From Terracoccus luteus (lineage in GTDB: Bacteria; Actinomycetota; Actinomycetes; Actinomycetales; Dermatophilaceae): DNA of 64,000 nt. Each line of letters begins with the position of its first letter. Within the stretch, counting starts at the first letter, position 1. The translations under genes were made by a program, and so were the position numbers. The DNA is taken from contig NZ_RBXT01000001.1 of NCBI RefSeq assembly GCF_003635045.1, positions 1,736,001-1,800,000 on the forward strand. Reading direction: 5' to 3'. A model generated the notes under the pieces. That model saw only the letters and a program-made list of their open reading frames with translations. It searched no databases and was not told the origin of the DNA. Of this stretch, positions 8,626 to 18,069 are shown piece by piece.

Positions 8626-8640
8626 GGTCCGATTCTCCCC

Positions 8641-8693
8641 CGGCCACCCGGCATCCGCTGCGCCGGTCGACCTCCCGTCGCCACCCGGCATCC
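8641..8693 (-). repeat. Two copies of the GGATGCCGG interspersed motif
   Basis: In the 92-nt gap between tetR and the PPOX gene, CACCCGGCATCCGC occurs twice within about 50 nt (exact CCGGCATCC at 8648-8656 and 8685-8693). The first is part of a 17-mer (8641-8657) that recurs exactly at 28581-28597 and 45016-45032. Confidence 0.8.
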
Positions 8694-8717
8694 GCCACTC
8701 CCGTCCAGCGGCGACGC

Positions 8718-9392
8718 TCAGGCCTGCTCGCGGGCGACCTCCTCGGCCCGGTCGACGGTGACGATGAAGGCCTCGCCCAGCCACAGCGCGTACTGCTCGT
8801 GGGTCCACCCGCAGCGCCGCACGAAGCGGTCGTAGATCTCGGGCGCGGTGAGGGTCCAGACGATGTCGGTGAGGCCGGTGCGGTCGAGCTCCGGGGTGAG
8901 CCCGTGGGCCTCGTCGAGGGCGGCCAGCATGTTCGTGTTGCCCACCCGCCGCTCCACCTCGATGGCCTCGACGAAGTCGGACAGGCCCGTGTCGCCGCCG
9001 GCCCCCTTGGCCAGCAGCACACCGAGCAGCGGGCCGGTGCGCTGGTAGATCGTCGAGCAGAGCGCGGCGTAGGCCCGCAGGAACGACGCGCGGTCGGGCG
9101 CGAGCGACATGGCCCGGAACTCCGGACGGTCGGGCATGGGGACGGGGTCGTCGTCGCCGGCGAGGGTCACGTCGTAGACCGCCTTGACGACCTCGGACTT
9201 GCCGCCGACCGCGTTGTACACCGTCTGCGCGCTGACGCCGGCGCCGGAGGCCAGCGCACTGATCGAGGTCGAGTGGTAGCCGCGCTCGAGCAGCATGGCC
9301 CGGGCCACCTCGATGATGCGCCGCCGGGTGGCCTGCGCGGCCTGCGCCCGACCCGAGTTGTCGTACGGCCGATCGGCGTCGTCGGTTGACAC
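8718..9392 (-). CDS. TetR/AcrR family transcriptional regulator
   Basis: 224-residue repressor-type regulator. The N-terminal helix-turn-helix domain (about residues 18-65) reads ATRRRIIEVARAMLLERGY then SISALASGAGVSAQTVYNAV, typical of TetR. The C-terminal two thirds is the helical ligand domain. The GTG at 9390-9392 is preceded by a good Shine-Dalgarno (GAGGGGG); a longer open frame runs to 9758 but is not coding-like. It is followed by the PPOX gene after 92 nt. A 12-bp inverted repeat at 9441-9476, about 50 nt upstream, could be its operator. Ligand unknown. Confidence 0.9.
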   Translation of the reverse strand: MSTDDADRPYDNSGRAQAAQATRRRIIEVARAMLLERGYHSTSISALASGAGVSAQTVYNAVGGKSEVVKAVYDVTLAGDDDPVPMPDRPEFRAMSLAPDRASFLRAYAALCSTIYQRTGPLLGVLLAKGAGGDTGLSDFVEAIEVERRVGNTNMLAALDEAHGLTPELDRTGLTDIVWTLTAPEIYDRFVRRCGWTHEQYALWLGEAFIVTVDRAEEVAREQA

Positions 9393-9440
9393 GGGGTGCC
9401 CCCTCACCGGACCATGGGTGTTCGCTGGAACGAGGTTCAA

Positions 9441-9476
9441 GCCAATGGTGCGGCGACAGGGGTTCGCACCACTGGC
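9441..9476. promoter_or_regulatory. Inverted repeat upstream of tetR, candidate operator
   Basis: GCCAATGGTGCG (9441-9452) and CGCACCACTGGC (9465-9476) are inverted with one mismatch and a 12-nt spacer. It lies in the 394-nt gap 9393-9786 between tetR and rpsA, which otherwise contains only the rpsA terminator and no credible gene. Role as an autoregulatory operator is inference from position. Confidence 0.4.
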
Positions 9477-9696
9477 TCCCCCACCCCGACCGGCTCTCCA
9501 CCGTCGCGCAGCAGTGTTGCACGACAGGGCGGCCCGCGGTCCACAGACCGGAGGCCGCGACCGGAGGGACGGCCGCGGAGGCGGTACCCGTCCGGCGACA
9601 TCGTGGGGGAACGAGGGACCGGGTCGAGACCGACCCGGCCCCTCGTCGGTGGTGCCGTCACCGGTGGACCACCCGTCCGACCACCTGACCATGACG

Positions 9697-9737
9697 CACG
9701 AGAGCCCCGGACCCGTCAGGGGTCCGGGGCTCTCGTG
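9697..9737 (-). terminator. Rho-independent terminator of rpsA
   Basis: Near-perfect 17-18-bp hairpin with the arms ACGAGAGCCCCGGACC and GGTCCGGGGCTCTCGT around a short CGTCAG loop, about 50 nt past the rpsA stop. It is the strongest hairpin in this part of the window. Confidence 0.85.
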
Positions 9738-9786
9738 ACGGAGCCGACCGTCTCCCACCGGTCACGAGGACCGGCGGGAGGAGGGG

Positions 9787-11289
9787 TCAGTTGCCGGTGA
9801 GCTTCTCGCGCAGCGCGGCGAGGGCCTCGTCCGACGCGAGGGTGCCCTCGGCCGGCGCGGGGCTGCTGCTCTGGCGCGGGGTGCCCTCGCCGGAGTCGGC
9901 GACGTCACCCGTGGCCGACGAGTACGAGGTCGAGGTGCTGCCACCGGCAGCGGCCTCGGCGTCGGCCTTCGTCGCGGCCTCGACCTGCGCCTTGTGGGCC
10001 TCCCAGCGGGAGTGGGCCTCGGCGTACTGACGCTCCCACTTCTCGCGCTGGGTGTCGAAGCCCTCGAGCCACTCGTTCGTCTCCGGGTCGAAGCCCTCGG
10101 GGTACTTGTAGTTGCCCTGCTCGTCGTACTCGGCCGCCATGCCGTACAGCGTGGGGTCGAACTCCGAGGCCGGGACCGACTGGTCGTTGGCCTGCTTGAG
10201 CGAGAGCGAGATGCGGCGACGCTCGAGGTCGATGTCGATGACCTTGACGAAGATCTCGTCACCGACGTTGACGACCTGCTCGGGCAGCTCGACGTGACGC
10301 TCGGCCAGCTCGGAGATGTGCACGAGGCCCTCGATGCCGTCCTCGACGCGCACGAACGCACCGAACGGGACGAGCTTGGTGACCTTGCCGGGCACGACCT
10401 GGCCGATGGCGTGGGTGCGTGCGAAGTGCTGCCACGGGTCCTCCTGCGTCGCCTTCAGCGACAGGGAGACACGCTCGCGGTCCATGTCGACGTCGAGCAC
10501 CTCGACGGTGACCTCGGTGCCGACCTCGACGACCTCGGACGGGTGGTCGATGTGCTTCCACGACAGCTCGGAGACGTGGACGAGACCGTCGACGCCGCCG
10601 AGGTCGACGAAGGCGCCGAAGTTGACGATGGAGGACACGACGCCCGAACGGACCTGGCCCTTCTGGAGCTCCTTGAGGAACGTCGTGCGCACCTCGGACT
10701 GCGTCTGCTCGAGCCAGGCACGGCGCGACAGGACCACGTTGTTGCGGTTCTTGTCGAGCTCGATGATCTTGGCCTCGATCTCCTTGCCGACGTACGGCTG
10801 GAGGTCGCGGACGCGGCGCATCTCGACGAGCGAGGCGGGCAGGAAGCCACGCAGGCCGATGTCGAGGATGAGGCCGCCCTTGACGACCTCGATGACGGTG
10901 CCGGTGACGACGCCGTCCTCCTCCTTGACCTTCTCGATCGTGCCCCAGGCGCGCTCGTACTGAGCCCGCTTCTTGGACAGGATCAGACGGCCCTCCTTGT
11001 CCTCCTTCTGGAGGACGAGGGCCTCGACCTCGTCGCCGACCTTGACGACCTCGCCGGGGTCGACATCGTGCTTGATGGACAGCTCACGCGAGGGGATGAC
11101 GCCCTCGGTCTTGTAGCCGATGTCGAGCAGGACCTCGTCCCGGTCGACCTTGACGATGCGACCCTCGACGATGTCGCCGTCGTTGAAGTCCTTGATGGTC
11201 GCGTCGATCGCGGCAAGGATGTCTTCCAGGGTGCCGATGTCGTTGATGGCGACCTCGGGCGCGGTCTTCTCGACCGTATTGGCAGTCAT
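9787..11289 (-). CDS. rpsA: 30S ribosomal protein S1
   Basis: 500-residue S1 protein with four S1 RNA-binding repeats (about residues 30-100, 120-185, 205-275, 290-360), as in other actinobacteria, against six in E. coli. Each repeat carries a typical core, for example GVVSSIVNFGAFVDLGGVDG in the third and GKVTKLVPFGAFVRVEDGIE in the fourth. The C-terminal 140 residues are acidic and low in complexity. ATG 11287-11289 has a GGAG Shine-Dalgarno; the longer frame to 11358 is not needed. It needs a leader because S1 is highly expressed, and a clear promoter lies about 130 nt upstream. The gene is terminated by the hairpin at 9697-9737. Confidence 0.97.
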   Translation of the reverse strand: MTANTVEKTAPEVAINDIGTLEDILAAIDATIKDFNDGDIVEGRIVKVDRDEVLLDIGYKTEGVIPSRELSIKHDVDPGEVVKVGDEVEALVLQKEDKEGRLILSKKRAQYERAWGTIEKVKEEDGVVTGTVIEVVKGGLILDIGLRGFLPASLVEMRRVRDLQPYVGKEIEAKIIELDKNRNNVVLSRRAWLEQTQSEVRTTFLKELQKGQVRSGVVSSIVNFGAFVDLGGVDGLVHVSELSWKHIDHPSEVVEVGTEVTVEVLDVDMDRERVSLSLKATQEDPWQHFARTHAIGQVVPGKVTKLVPFGAFVRVEDGIEGLVHISELAERHVELPEQVVNVGDEIFVKVIDIDLERRRISLSLKQANDQSVPASEFDPTLYGMAAEYDEQGNYKYPEGFDPETNEWLEGFDTQREKWERQYAEAHSRWEAHKAQVEAATKADAEAAAGGSTSTSYSSATGDVADSGEGTPRQSSSPAPAEGTLASDEALAALREKLTGN

Positions 11290-11415
11290 GTAGTAGGAAC
11301 TCCGATTGTGGACAGTGAAGTTGGAGACACCGCGTCGCCCACCTGTCGGTCGGGCCACTCGATGTCGGTACGGGTACGGGTTGACGTGCTCGTACGCACA
11401 CGGGTGCGCTCGGCG

Positions 11416-11445
11416 ATCCTATCCGGGCGGCCAGCACAGGGTCAA
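11416..11445 (-). promoter_or_regulatory. Housekeeping promoter of rpsA
   Basis: TTGACC (-35, 11440-11445), 18-nt spacer and TAGGAT (-10, 11416-11421) on the minus strand. This predicts a start near 11409 and a leader of about 120 nt, which holds a small GTGC/GCAC hairpin but no known riboswitch. Confidence 0.75.
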
Positions 11446-11530
11446 AGTCCGTCGTGGTAGGGCCGGTGATGTCCCCCGAACCCACCTCCGCCCGCCCGGG
11501 CCCGCGCCCCACCGGGGTCGAGGGGGCGCC

Positions 11531-12394
11531 GTGAGCGAGCCCTCCGGACCGCCGAGCGACGTGGCGCGCCGTCCCGTGGGGGCGGCCGAGACGGCATCCG
11601 CCAACCGGCTGTGGTGGGACGGCGAGGCCGCCGACTACCACGCCGAGCACGGCGCCTTCCTCGGTGACACCGACTTCGTCTGGGGTCCCGAGCGCCTGCG
11701 TGAGGCGGATGCCGGCCTGCTCGGTGAGCTCGCCGGCGCGGACGTGCTCGAGGTCGGGGCGGGGTCGGGCCAGTGCTCGCGCTGGGTGCGCGGCCGCGGT
11801 GGGCGCGTCGTCGCGACGGACCTCTCGGCCGGGATGCTGCGCACGGGCCGTCGGGTGGATGCCGGTCTGGCCCCGGGTGCGCGCGTGCCGTTCGTGCAGT
11901 GCGACGGCCGGGCCCTGCCCTTTGCCGACGCGTCGTTCGACGTCGTCTTCACCGCCTACGGCGTCGTGCCGTTCGTGGCCGACCCGGACCTCGTCCTGCG
12001 CGAGGCCGCCCGGGTGCTGCGGCCCGGTGGGCGCTTCGTCTTCTCGACGACCCACCCGCTGCGGTGGGCGCTGCCCGACGACCCCGGTGAGGGTGGCCTG
12101 ACGGTGACGATGTCGTACTTCGACCGCACGCCCTACGTCGAGCAGGACGAGGCCGGCCGGGTCGTCTATGTCGAGCACCACCGCACGCTCGGCGACCGGG
12201 TGCGCGAGATCACCGCCGCCGGGCTCGTGCTCGTCGACCTCGTCGAGCCGGAGTGGCCGGAGGGCCACGAGCAGACGTGGGGCGGCTGGTCGCCCCTGCG
12301 CGGTCGCCTCGTCCCGGGGACCGCGGTCTTCGTCTGCCGGCGGCCCGACGCTCCCAGCGGGCGTGCGGGCGGCGGTGGCAGCATCAGGTCGTGA
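11531..12394 (+). CDS. Class I SAM-dependent methyltransferase
   Basis: 287-residue Rossmann-fold methyltransferase. Motif I is VLEVGAGSGQCSRWV (about residues 72-86), followed by VVATDLSAGMLRTG (motif II), RALPFADASFDVVF (motif III/IV) and AARVLRPGGRFVFST (post-motif). The N-terminal RLWWDGEAADYHAEHG resembles the ubiE/COQ5-like group of actinobacterial methyltransferases. GTG 11531 follows a GAGGGGG ribosome site. The stop codon overlaps the start of the DMT permease gene by 4 nt (GTGA). Substrate unknown. Confidence 0.9.
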   Translation: MSEPSGPPSDVARRPVGAAETASANRLWWDGEAADYHAEHGAFLGDTDFVWGPERLREADAGLLGELAGADVLEVGAGSGQCSRWVRGRGGRVVATDLSAGMLRTGRRVDAGLAPGARVPFVQCDGRALPFADASFDVVFTAYGVVPFVADPDLVLREAARVLRPGGRFVFSTTHPLRWALPDDPGEGGLTVTMSYFDRTPYVEQDEAGRVVYVEHHRTLGDRVREITAAGLVLVDLVEPEWPEGHEQTWGGWSPLRGRLVPGTAVFVCRRPDAPSGRAGGGGSIRS

Positions 12395-13359
12395 CCACCG
12401 CCCCGACGCTGCCGCTGCTCGCGGTCGTGCTGTCGGCGCTGGCCTACGGCTCGGCGACCGTCCTGCAGGCGGTCGGGGTCCGGGCGCTCGCGCGGACGCC
12501 GCGACGGCCGCTCGGGGCGTGGCTGACCGCCGGCCGCTGGTACGTCGTCGGCCTCGTGCTCGACCTCGGCGGCTTCCTGGCCTCCGTCGTGGCGCTGCGC
12601 ACGCTGCCGCTCTTCGTCGTCGAGTCGGCGGTCGCCTCGAGCGTGGCCGTCACGGCGGTGCTGTCGTCGCTTGTGCTGGGGCAGCGGCTCGTGGCCCGCG
12701 AACGGCTCATGCTGCTCGTCGTGCTCGTCGGCCTCGTCGGCCTCGCCGTCGGGGCCGAGCCCGGGCCGGGCCTGCGGCCACCGGCGGTGACGACGCTCCT
12801 CGTCGCCTCGGTGCTCGTGGTCGCGGCCCTCGTCGTCGTCGCGCTGCGCGCGCCGCGGGAGCGCCGGGTCGGGCTCGTCGTGCTGAGCGCCGCCGCCGGG
12901 CTCGGATTCGGCGGGGTCGGGGTGGCCGCGCGGGTGCTCGTCTGGCCGACCGCCGAGGGCGGGGTGGCCGGCCAGGTCGCCCACCTCGTGACGGACCCGG
13001 TGCTGCTCGCCCTGGTCGCCCACGGCATCCTCGCGACGGTCGCCTACGCCCTCGCCCTCGAGCGCGGCAGCGCGACGACCATCGCGGCGGTGACGTTCGC
13101 GGTCGAGACGGTGGTGCCGTCGGCCGTGGGCCTGGTCTGGCTGGGCGACGCCGTGCGCCCCGGCGGGGGGTGGGTCGCCGTCGTCACCCTCGGCTTCGCC
13201 GCGACGCTCGGCGGTGCCGTGGGGCTCGCCGGGCGCGCCGAGCCGGCGGACGCCACCGGGCCCGCCGCGCCCATAGCGCCCGCTGACCCCGCCGAGCCCA
13301 CCGAGCCGGAGGCGTCGGCCGCGCACCGAGCCACCCAGCGGGCGCCGAGACGGCACTGA
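12391..13359 (+). CDS. DMT superfamily (EamA-like) membrane protein
   Basis: 322-residue protein with about nine to ten hydrophobic helices in two halves, starting with the LPLLAVVLSALAYGSATVLQ helix, which fits the drug/metabolite transporter superfamily. A proline/alanine/glutamate-rich tail of about 40 residues follows the last helix. It starts at GTG 12391, overlapping the methyltransferase stop by 4 nt, so the two are translationally coupled. No specific substrate can be inferred. Annotated as EamA-type transporter or simply membrane protein in relatives. Confidence 0.8.
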   Translation: MTTAPTLPLLAVVLSALAYGSATVLQAVGVRALARTPRRPLGAWLTAGRWYVVGLVLDLGGFLASVVALRTLPLFVVESAVASSVAVTAVLSSLVLGQRLVARERLMLLVVLVGLVGLAVGAEPGPGLRPPAVTTLLVASVLVVAALVVVALRAPRERRVGLVVLSAAAGLGFGGVGVAARVLVWPTAEGGVAGQVAHLVTDPVLLALVAHGILATVAYALALERGSATTIAAVTFAVETVVPSAVGLVWLGDAVRPGGGWVAVVTLGFAATLGGAVGLAGRAEPADATGPAAPIAPADPAEPTEPEASAAHRATQRAPRRH

Positions 13360-13426
13360 CCCCACTCACAGCACACGTCCAGACAACGTCCGGCAGAGGC
13401 CCAGCGCGGCCCGACACAGTGGGGCC

Positions 13427-16400
13427 GTGTCCGCAGAACCGCGCCGACTCCTGGCACCACGCAGCCCCCGTCCCCCACGCCTGACCGGCTCCCCCGCCGC
13501 CCGCGCCACCGGCACGTCGGGCTCGGCCCGATGGCTCGTACGGGTGTACGCGGTGGCGACCCCCGTAGCCCTGCTGCTCACGCTGTTCGTGCGGCGACAG
13601 CCCGGTCCGGTGCTGCTCGAGGAGGTCTTCGGCCTCGTCAACGTGCCCGTCACCTCGACCTTCGTGTCGGTCGTCGTGCTGGCCCTCATCACGCGAGCGC
13701 TCATGGGGCGCAAGCGGATCGGCCTCTGGCTCGTGGCCGCCTTCCAGATCTTCGGCCTCTACCTCGGGGTCGTCGAGCAGCTGCCGGGGCGGCCGTTCCC
13801 GTTCGCCGAGGTCTGGCGCACGCGCGGTGACCTCGGCCGCGCGCTCGACCTCGCCGCGACGGTGCTCGCCGTCCTCGCCCTCGTCTGGCTCTGGCACCTG
13901 CGGCCACAGTTCACGGCCCGCGTGCGGCGCGGGTCGTGGCGGCTCGCGGGCGCCGCCCTGCTCGCCGGGTCCGCGGTCACCGTCGGCGTCGCCTGGCTGC
14001 TGCTCGGCACCGTCGACCTCCCCCGGTCGCAGACGCGGGCCCTCGTCGGGACCGTCATCACAGCCCTCGGCGGGCACACCCGGCACACCGTCGGTCTCGT
14101 CCCTCCGTGGGTGGTCGACGTCGTCGCCGTCTGCGCCGGCCTGACCGTCGTCGGCGCGGTCGCCCTGTTCCTCGCCTCGGCGCGCCCGGCCAACCGCTGG
14201 TCACCCGACCGGGAGGTGTCGCTACGCGGTCTCGTCGCGGGGTTCGGCGCGCGCGACTCCCTCGCCTACTTCGCGACCCGCCGCGACCGCGCGTCGGTCT
14301 TCTCCCCCGACGGCCGCGCCGCCGTCACCTACCGCGTCGTGGCGGGGGTGTCCCTCGCGTCGGGCGACCCGGTCGGCGACCCGGCCGCGTGGCGGCCGGC
14401 CATCGAGGCCTGGCGGGCCGAGGCGCGCGAGTTCGGCTGGATTCCGGCCGTGCTCGGCGCGAGCGAGGAGGGCGCCCGCGCGTTCGCGGCCGACGGCATG
14501 CGCGTGCTGCTCCTCGGCGACGAGGCCGTCGTCGAGACGGCCCGCTTCGACCTGCGCCGGCCCGAGATGGCGGCGCTGCGCCAGGCCGTGCGTCGGGTCG
14601 GCCGCGCCGGCGTGACGGTGCAGCTGCGCCGGCAGCGTGACCTCGACGCGGACACCGTCAGCGGGCTCGCGCACCGGGCGGCGGAGTGGCGCGGCGGCGA
14701 GACCGAGCGGGGGTTCTCGATGGCACTGGGCCGGCCGGCCGACCCCGCCGACGGCGACGTCCTGCACGTGACGGCCCACGACGTCGACGGCTCGGTCGTC
14801 GGCATCCTCTCGTTCGTGCCCTGGGGCCGGCGCGGCGCGTCCCTCGACGTCATGCGCCACTCCCCCGACGCCCCCAACGGGGTCACCGAGGCGATGATCT
14901 GCGAGCTGCTCCGGCGCGGTGACGAGGTCGGGATCGACCGGGTCTCGCTCAACTTCTGCATGTTCCGTCGGGCCTTCGCCGAGGCCGACCGGCTCGGTGC
15001 ACGCCCCTCGACCCGCGTCGGCGCCTCGCTGCTCGGCGTCCTCGACCGCGCCTGGCAGCTCGAGCGCCTCTACCGCTTCACCGAGCGCTTCGAACCCCAG
15101 TGGGCGCCGCGCTTCCTCTGCACCGACGACACCGTGTCGCTGCCGCAGGTCGCCGTCGCCGCGGGCGCCGCGGAGGGCTTCCTGCCGTGGCCCTCCCGCG
15201 CCGACCGCACGACCCGCTCGCTCGACCCGGAGCACATCGCCGTCCTCGCCGAGCTGCACGCCGGCGAGGAGCCCGACCTGCAGCAGCTCGGCCCGTCGCG
15301 CACGAGCGCCTTCCGGGACCGCGCGCGGACCGTCGAGGCCATGCGGTCCGCCGGCCGCGACCCCTACCCGCTCGGCGGCGGCGACCCGGCGACGCCGGTG
15401 CCGGGCCGGCCCGCGGACGAGCTCACCGTCGTCGGGCGCGTCCACCGGGTGCGCGACCACGGGTCGGTGCTCTTCGTCGACCTGCTGGACACGCCCGTCA
15501 CGCCGGACCGCGACGACGGGGGCCGGCAGGTGCTCGCCGAGGCCGGCGTCCTCGGCCACGCGGAGGTCCGTGACCTCGCCCGGGTCGTCGCCCCCGGCGA
15601 CCTCGTCCGCTTCACCGGTCGCCGTGGCCTCTCACGCACCGGCACCCCGAGCCTGCTCGTCGAGCGGTGGCGCATGGAGGCCAAGTGCCTGCACCCGCTG
15701 CCGTTCGACGCCGACGACGACTCCCCCGCCCTCGTCCGCGCCCGCTCGACCGACCTCATCATCCATGCCGCCGCCCTGGGCCAGCTGCGGCGGCGGTCGG
15801 CCGTCATCCACGTCGTGCGCGACGAGCTCGCGGCGGCCGGGTTCGTCGAGGTCGAGACCCCGATGCTGCAGCCAGTCCACGGCGGGGCGTCGGCACGACC
15901 CTTCCGCACCCGCAGCAACGCGTACGGCGTCGACCTCTCGCTGCGCATCGCCCCCGAGCTCTACCTCAAGCGGCTGCTCGTCGCCGGCATGGGCCCCGTC
16001 TTCGAGCTGGGCCGCAACTTCCGCAACGAGGGGGTCGACGCGACCCACAACCCCGAGTTCACCTCGCTCGAGGTGTACCAGCCGCACGCCGACTACGATG
16101 TCATGCGGCGCCTCACCGAGCGCCTCGTCCGGCGGGCGGCGGAGGCCGTGCACGGTGCCCAGGTGCTGCCCGTCCCGGCCCCCGGGCAGGAGCGCCGCGG
16201 CACCGACGGCGTGCCGCTCGTCGACGTGAGCGGCGAGTGGCCCGTCGTGCGCGTCCTCGACGCCGTGTCGCGCGCCGTCGGCACCGAGGTCTCCCTCGCG
16301 ACCCCGCTGGCGGTGCTGCGCGGCATCGCCGCCACCCACGGCGTCGAGGTGCCGGCGGCCGGCGGCCCCGGCGCGGTCATCGAGGAGCTCTACGCCGACC

Positions 16401-16954
16401 TCGTCGAGCGCACGACCGGCGCGCCGACCTTCTACACCGACTTCCCCGCCGAGACCTCGCCCCTCGCCCGACCCCACCGCACCGAGCCGGGGCTGGCCGA
16501 GCGGTGGGACCTCGTCGTGGCGGGCATGGAGGTCGCGACCGCCTACAGCGAGCTGACCGACCCGCTCGAGCAGCGGCGCCGGCTCACCCTCCAGTCCCTG
16601 CTCGCCGCGGCCGGTGACCCGGAGGCGATGGAGGTCGACGAGGCGTTCCTGCTCGCTCTCGAGACGGGGATGCCGCCGAGCGGCGGGCTCGGTATCGGCG
16701 TCGACCGGCTCGTCATGATGCTGACGAACAGCCCCATCCGCTCGGTGCTGACCTTCCCGTTCGTCAAGCCGCTGCCGGAGGCGGCCGCCCGTCGGCCCCG
16801 TCCCCGCGCCACGGCCCCCGTCACCCCGGCCGGCCGGACCTCCGCCCGCCGGGACACCGCGGTAGAGACCTCGGCCACCACCCCGACCACCACGACCACG
16901 ACGACCACGACGACCACGACGACCACGACGAACCGCCTTGCAGGAGCACGCTGA
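13427..16954 (+). CDS. lysX: Bifunctional lysylphosphatidylglycerol synthetase/lysine--tRNA ligase LysX
   Basis: 1175 residues in three parts. Residues 1-260 hold about six membrane helices. Residues 263-585 form the DUF2156 (MprF-type) domain, which transfers lysine from Lys-tRNA to phosphatidylglycerol. Residues 625-1120 are a class II lysyl-tRNA synthetase: an OB-fold, motif 2 with GRNFRNEG near 862, HNPEFTSLEVYQ, and motif 3 GLGIGVDRLVMML near 1086. The protein makes and uses its own Lys-tRNA, adding positive charge to the membrane and raising resistance to cationic peptides. The last 60 residues are Pro/Thr-rich and end in a run of about 15 threonines coded by a 9-bp microsatellite. It heads a coupled operon with an alpha/beta hydrolase and an SGNH lipoprotein. 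Confidence 0.95.
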   Translation: MSAEPRRLLAPRSPRPPRLTGSPAARATGTSGSARWLVRVYAVATPVALLLTLFVRRQPGPVLLEEVFGLVNVPVTSTFVSVVVLALITRALMGRKRIGLWLVAAFQIFGLYLGVVEQLPGRPFPFAEVWRTRGDLGRALDLAATVLAVLALVWLWHLRPQFTARVRRGSWRLAGAALLAGSAVTVGVAWLLLGTVDLPRSQTRALVGTVITALGGHTRHTVGLVPPWVVDVVAVCAGLTVVGAVALFLASARPANRWSPDREVSLRGLVAGFGARDSLAYFATRRDRASVFSPDGRAAVTYRVVAGVSLASGDPVGDPAAWRPAIEAWRAEAREFGWIPAVLGASEEGARAFAADGMRVLLLGDEAVVETARFDLRRPEMAALRQAVRRVGRAGVTVQLRRQRDLDADTVSGLAHRAAEWRGGETERGFSMALGRPADPADGDVLHVTAHDVDGSVVGILSFVPWGRRGASLDVMRHSPDAPNGVTEAMICELLRRGDEVGIDRVSLNFCMFRRAFAEADRLGARPSTRVGASLLGVLDRAWQLERLYRFTERFEPQWAPRFLCTDDTVSLPQVAVAAGAAEGFLPWPSRADRTTRSLDPEHIAVLAELHAGEEPDLQQLGPSRTSAFRDRARTVEAMRSAGRDPYPLGGGDPATPVPGRPADELTVVGRVHRVRDHGSVLFVDLLDTPVTPDRDDGGRQVLAEAGVLGHAEVRDLARVVAPGDLVRFTGRRGLSRTGTPSLLVERWRMEAKCLHPLPFDADDDSPALVRARSTDLIIHAAALGQLRRRSAVIHVVRDELAAAGFVEVETPMLQPVHGGASARPFRTRSNAYGVDLSLRIAPELYLKRLLVAGMGPVFELGRNFRNEGVDATHNPEFTSLEVYQPHADYDVMRRLTERLVRRAAEAVHGAQVLPVPAPGQERRGTDGVPLVDVSGEWPVVRVLDAVSRAVGTEVSLATPLAVLRGIAATHGVEVPAAGGPGAVIEELYADLVERTTGAPTFYTDFPAETSPLARPHRTEPGLAERWDLVVAGMEVATAYSELTDPLEQRRRLTLQSLLAAAGDPEAMEVDEAFLLALETGMPPSGGLGIGVDRLVMMLTNSPIRSVLTFPFVKPLPEAAARRPRPRATAPVTPAGRTSARRDTAVETSATTPTTTTTTTTTTTTTTTNRLAGAR
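16876..16932 (+). repeat. ACCACGACG microsatellite at the lysX 3' end
   Basis: A 9-bp unit is repeated about four to five times and encodes polythreonine at the LysX C-terminus. Slippage here would change the length of the tail without a frameshift. Confidence 0.85.
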
Positions 16955-18069
16955 TGGAGCTCACCGATCCCCGCCTCGTCGTCCTGCTGGCCGTCGTCGC
17001 CCTCGCCCTCTTCGCGCTCGTCGTGTCGGGGTTCCCCCGGTGGCGCCACCCGGCCGCGCGGGCGGCGTCCCGGGGCCTGACGGTCGTCGTGCTCAACGCC
17101 GTCGTGCTGGCGGCGTGCGGAGCCGCGCTCAACAACCAGTACCTCTTCTACTCGAGCTGGTCCGACCTGCTCGGCTCCGGCTCGACCCAGGTCGTGGCCC
17201 ACCACGGCGGCTCGAGCGTCCAGATCGACCAGGCCAAGGTCAACGGACCCGGCTTCTCGGCCGTCACGAGCCCGACGGCCCTGCCCCCGCTGCCCGACCC
17301 GGGCCAGCGCATGCAGAACTACACGGTCGCGGGGGCACGGTCCGGCTCGAAGGGGCAGGTGCTCGTCTACCTCCCGGTGGGCTACGACCCCTCGTCGACC
17401 CACCGCTACCCCGTCATCGTCGGCCTGCACGGCTTCCCGAGCGCGCCGAAGGGCTTCGTCAAGCTCAACTTCCTCAGCAGCATCGACGTCCTGACGGCGC
17501 AGCACCGCATGGCCCCGTCCATCGTCGTCATCCCCCGCATCGACACGCCGGCCGACCTCGACACCGAGTGCGTCAACGGCGGCCCCGGGCAGCCGCAGAC
17601 CGACACGTGGCTCTCCCGCGACATCCCGGCCTGGACCGCCGCGCACTTCCACGTCGAGCTCAAGCGCACGTCGTGGGCGGCGGTCGGCTACTCGTACGGG
17701 GCCTGGTGTGCGGCGTCCCTGACGATGCGCCACCCCGACGTCTTCGGGGCCGCGGTCTCCCTGCTCGGCTACTTCCGGCCGGACTTCGCGACGAACTACG
17801 ACCCCCTCAGCCCGGCCGCGCTCAAGGGCTACGACCTCGTCTCGATCGCCAGGAACGACCCGCCGCCCGTCGCGATGTGGGTGCTGACCTCGCACGAGGA
17901 CGGCCTGTCGTACCCCACGAGCGCGAAGTTCCTCGCCGCCGCTCGCGCCCCGCTCGATGTCACCGCCACCGTTCTCGCGCACGGCGGTCACCGGGTGAGC
18001 CTCTTCACCCCCTACGTCCCGGGCGCGATGGCGTGGCTGGGCCAGACCCTGCCGGGGTTCCGTGCGTAG
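16954..18069 (+). CDS. Membrane-anchored alpha/beta-hydrolase, putative aminoacyl-lipid esterase
   Basis: 371 residues. Two N-terminal hydrophobic segments (about residues 7-28 and 43-62) anchor it; the rest is extracytoplasmic with an esterase-D-like alpha/beta-hydrolase fold. The nucleophile elbow is GYSYGAW (about 247-253, catalytic Ser), with a late Asp and HGGHR as probable acid and base. ATG 16954 shares a base with the lysX stop (TGATG) and has an AGGAGC ribosome site. In Enterococcus and Corynebacterium, hydrolases coupled to aminoacyl-PG synthases remove the amino acid again, so a lysyl-PG hydrolase role is a reasonable inference. A mycolyltransferase-like esterase is an alternative. 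Confidence 0.82.
   Translation: MELTDPRLVVLLAVVALALFALVVSGFPRWRHPAARAASRGLTVVVLNAVVLAACGAALNNQYLFYSSWSDLLGSGSTQVVAHHGGSSVQIDQAKVNGPGFSAVTSPTALPPLPDPGQRMQNYTVAGARSGSKGQVLVYLPVGYDPSSTHRYPVIVGLHGFPSAPKGFVKLNFLSSIDVLTAQHRMAPSIVVIPRIDTPADLDTECVNGGPGQPQTDTWLSRDIPAWTAAHFHVELKRTSWAAVGYSYGAWCAASLTMRHPDVFGAAVSLLGYFRPDFATNYDPLSPAALKGYDLVSIARNDPPPVAMWVLTSHEDGLSYPTSAKFLAAARAPLDVTATVLAHGGHRVSLFTPYVPGAMAWLGQTLPGFRA

Noticed and set aside
8626-9522. N-terminal extension of the PPOX protein
   Set aside because: The extension is a shifted-frame reading of tetR; conserved sequence starts at the ATG of 8623-8625.
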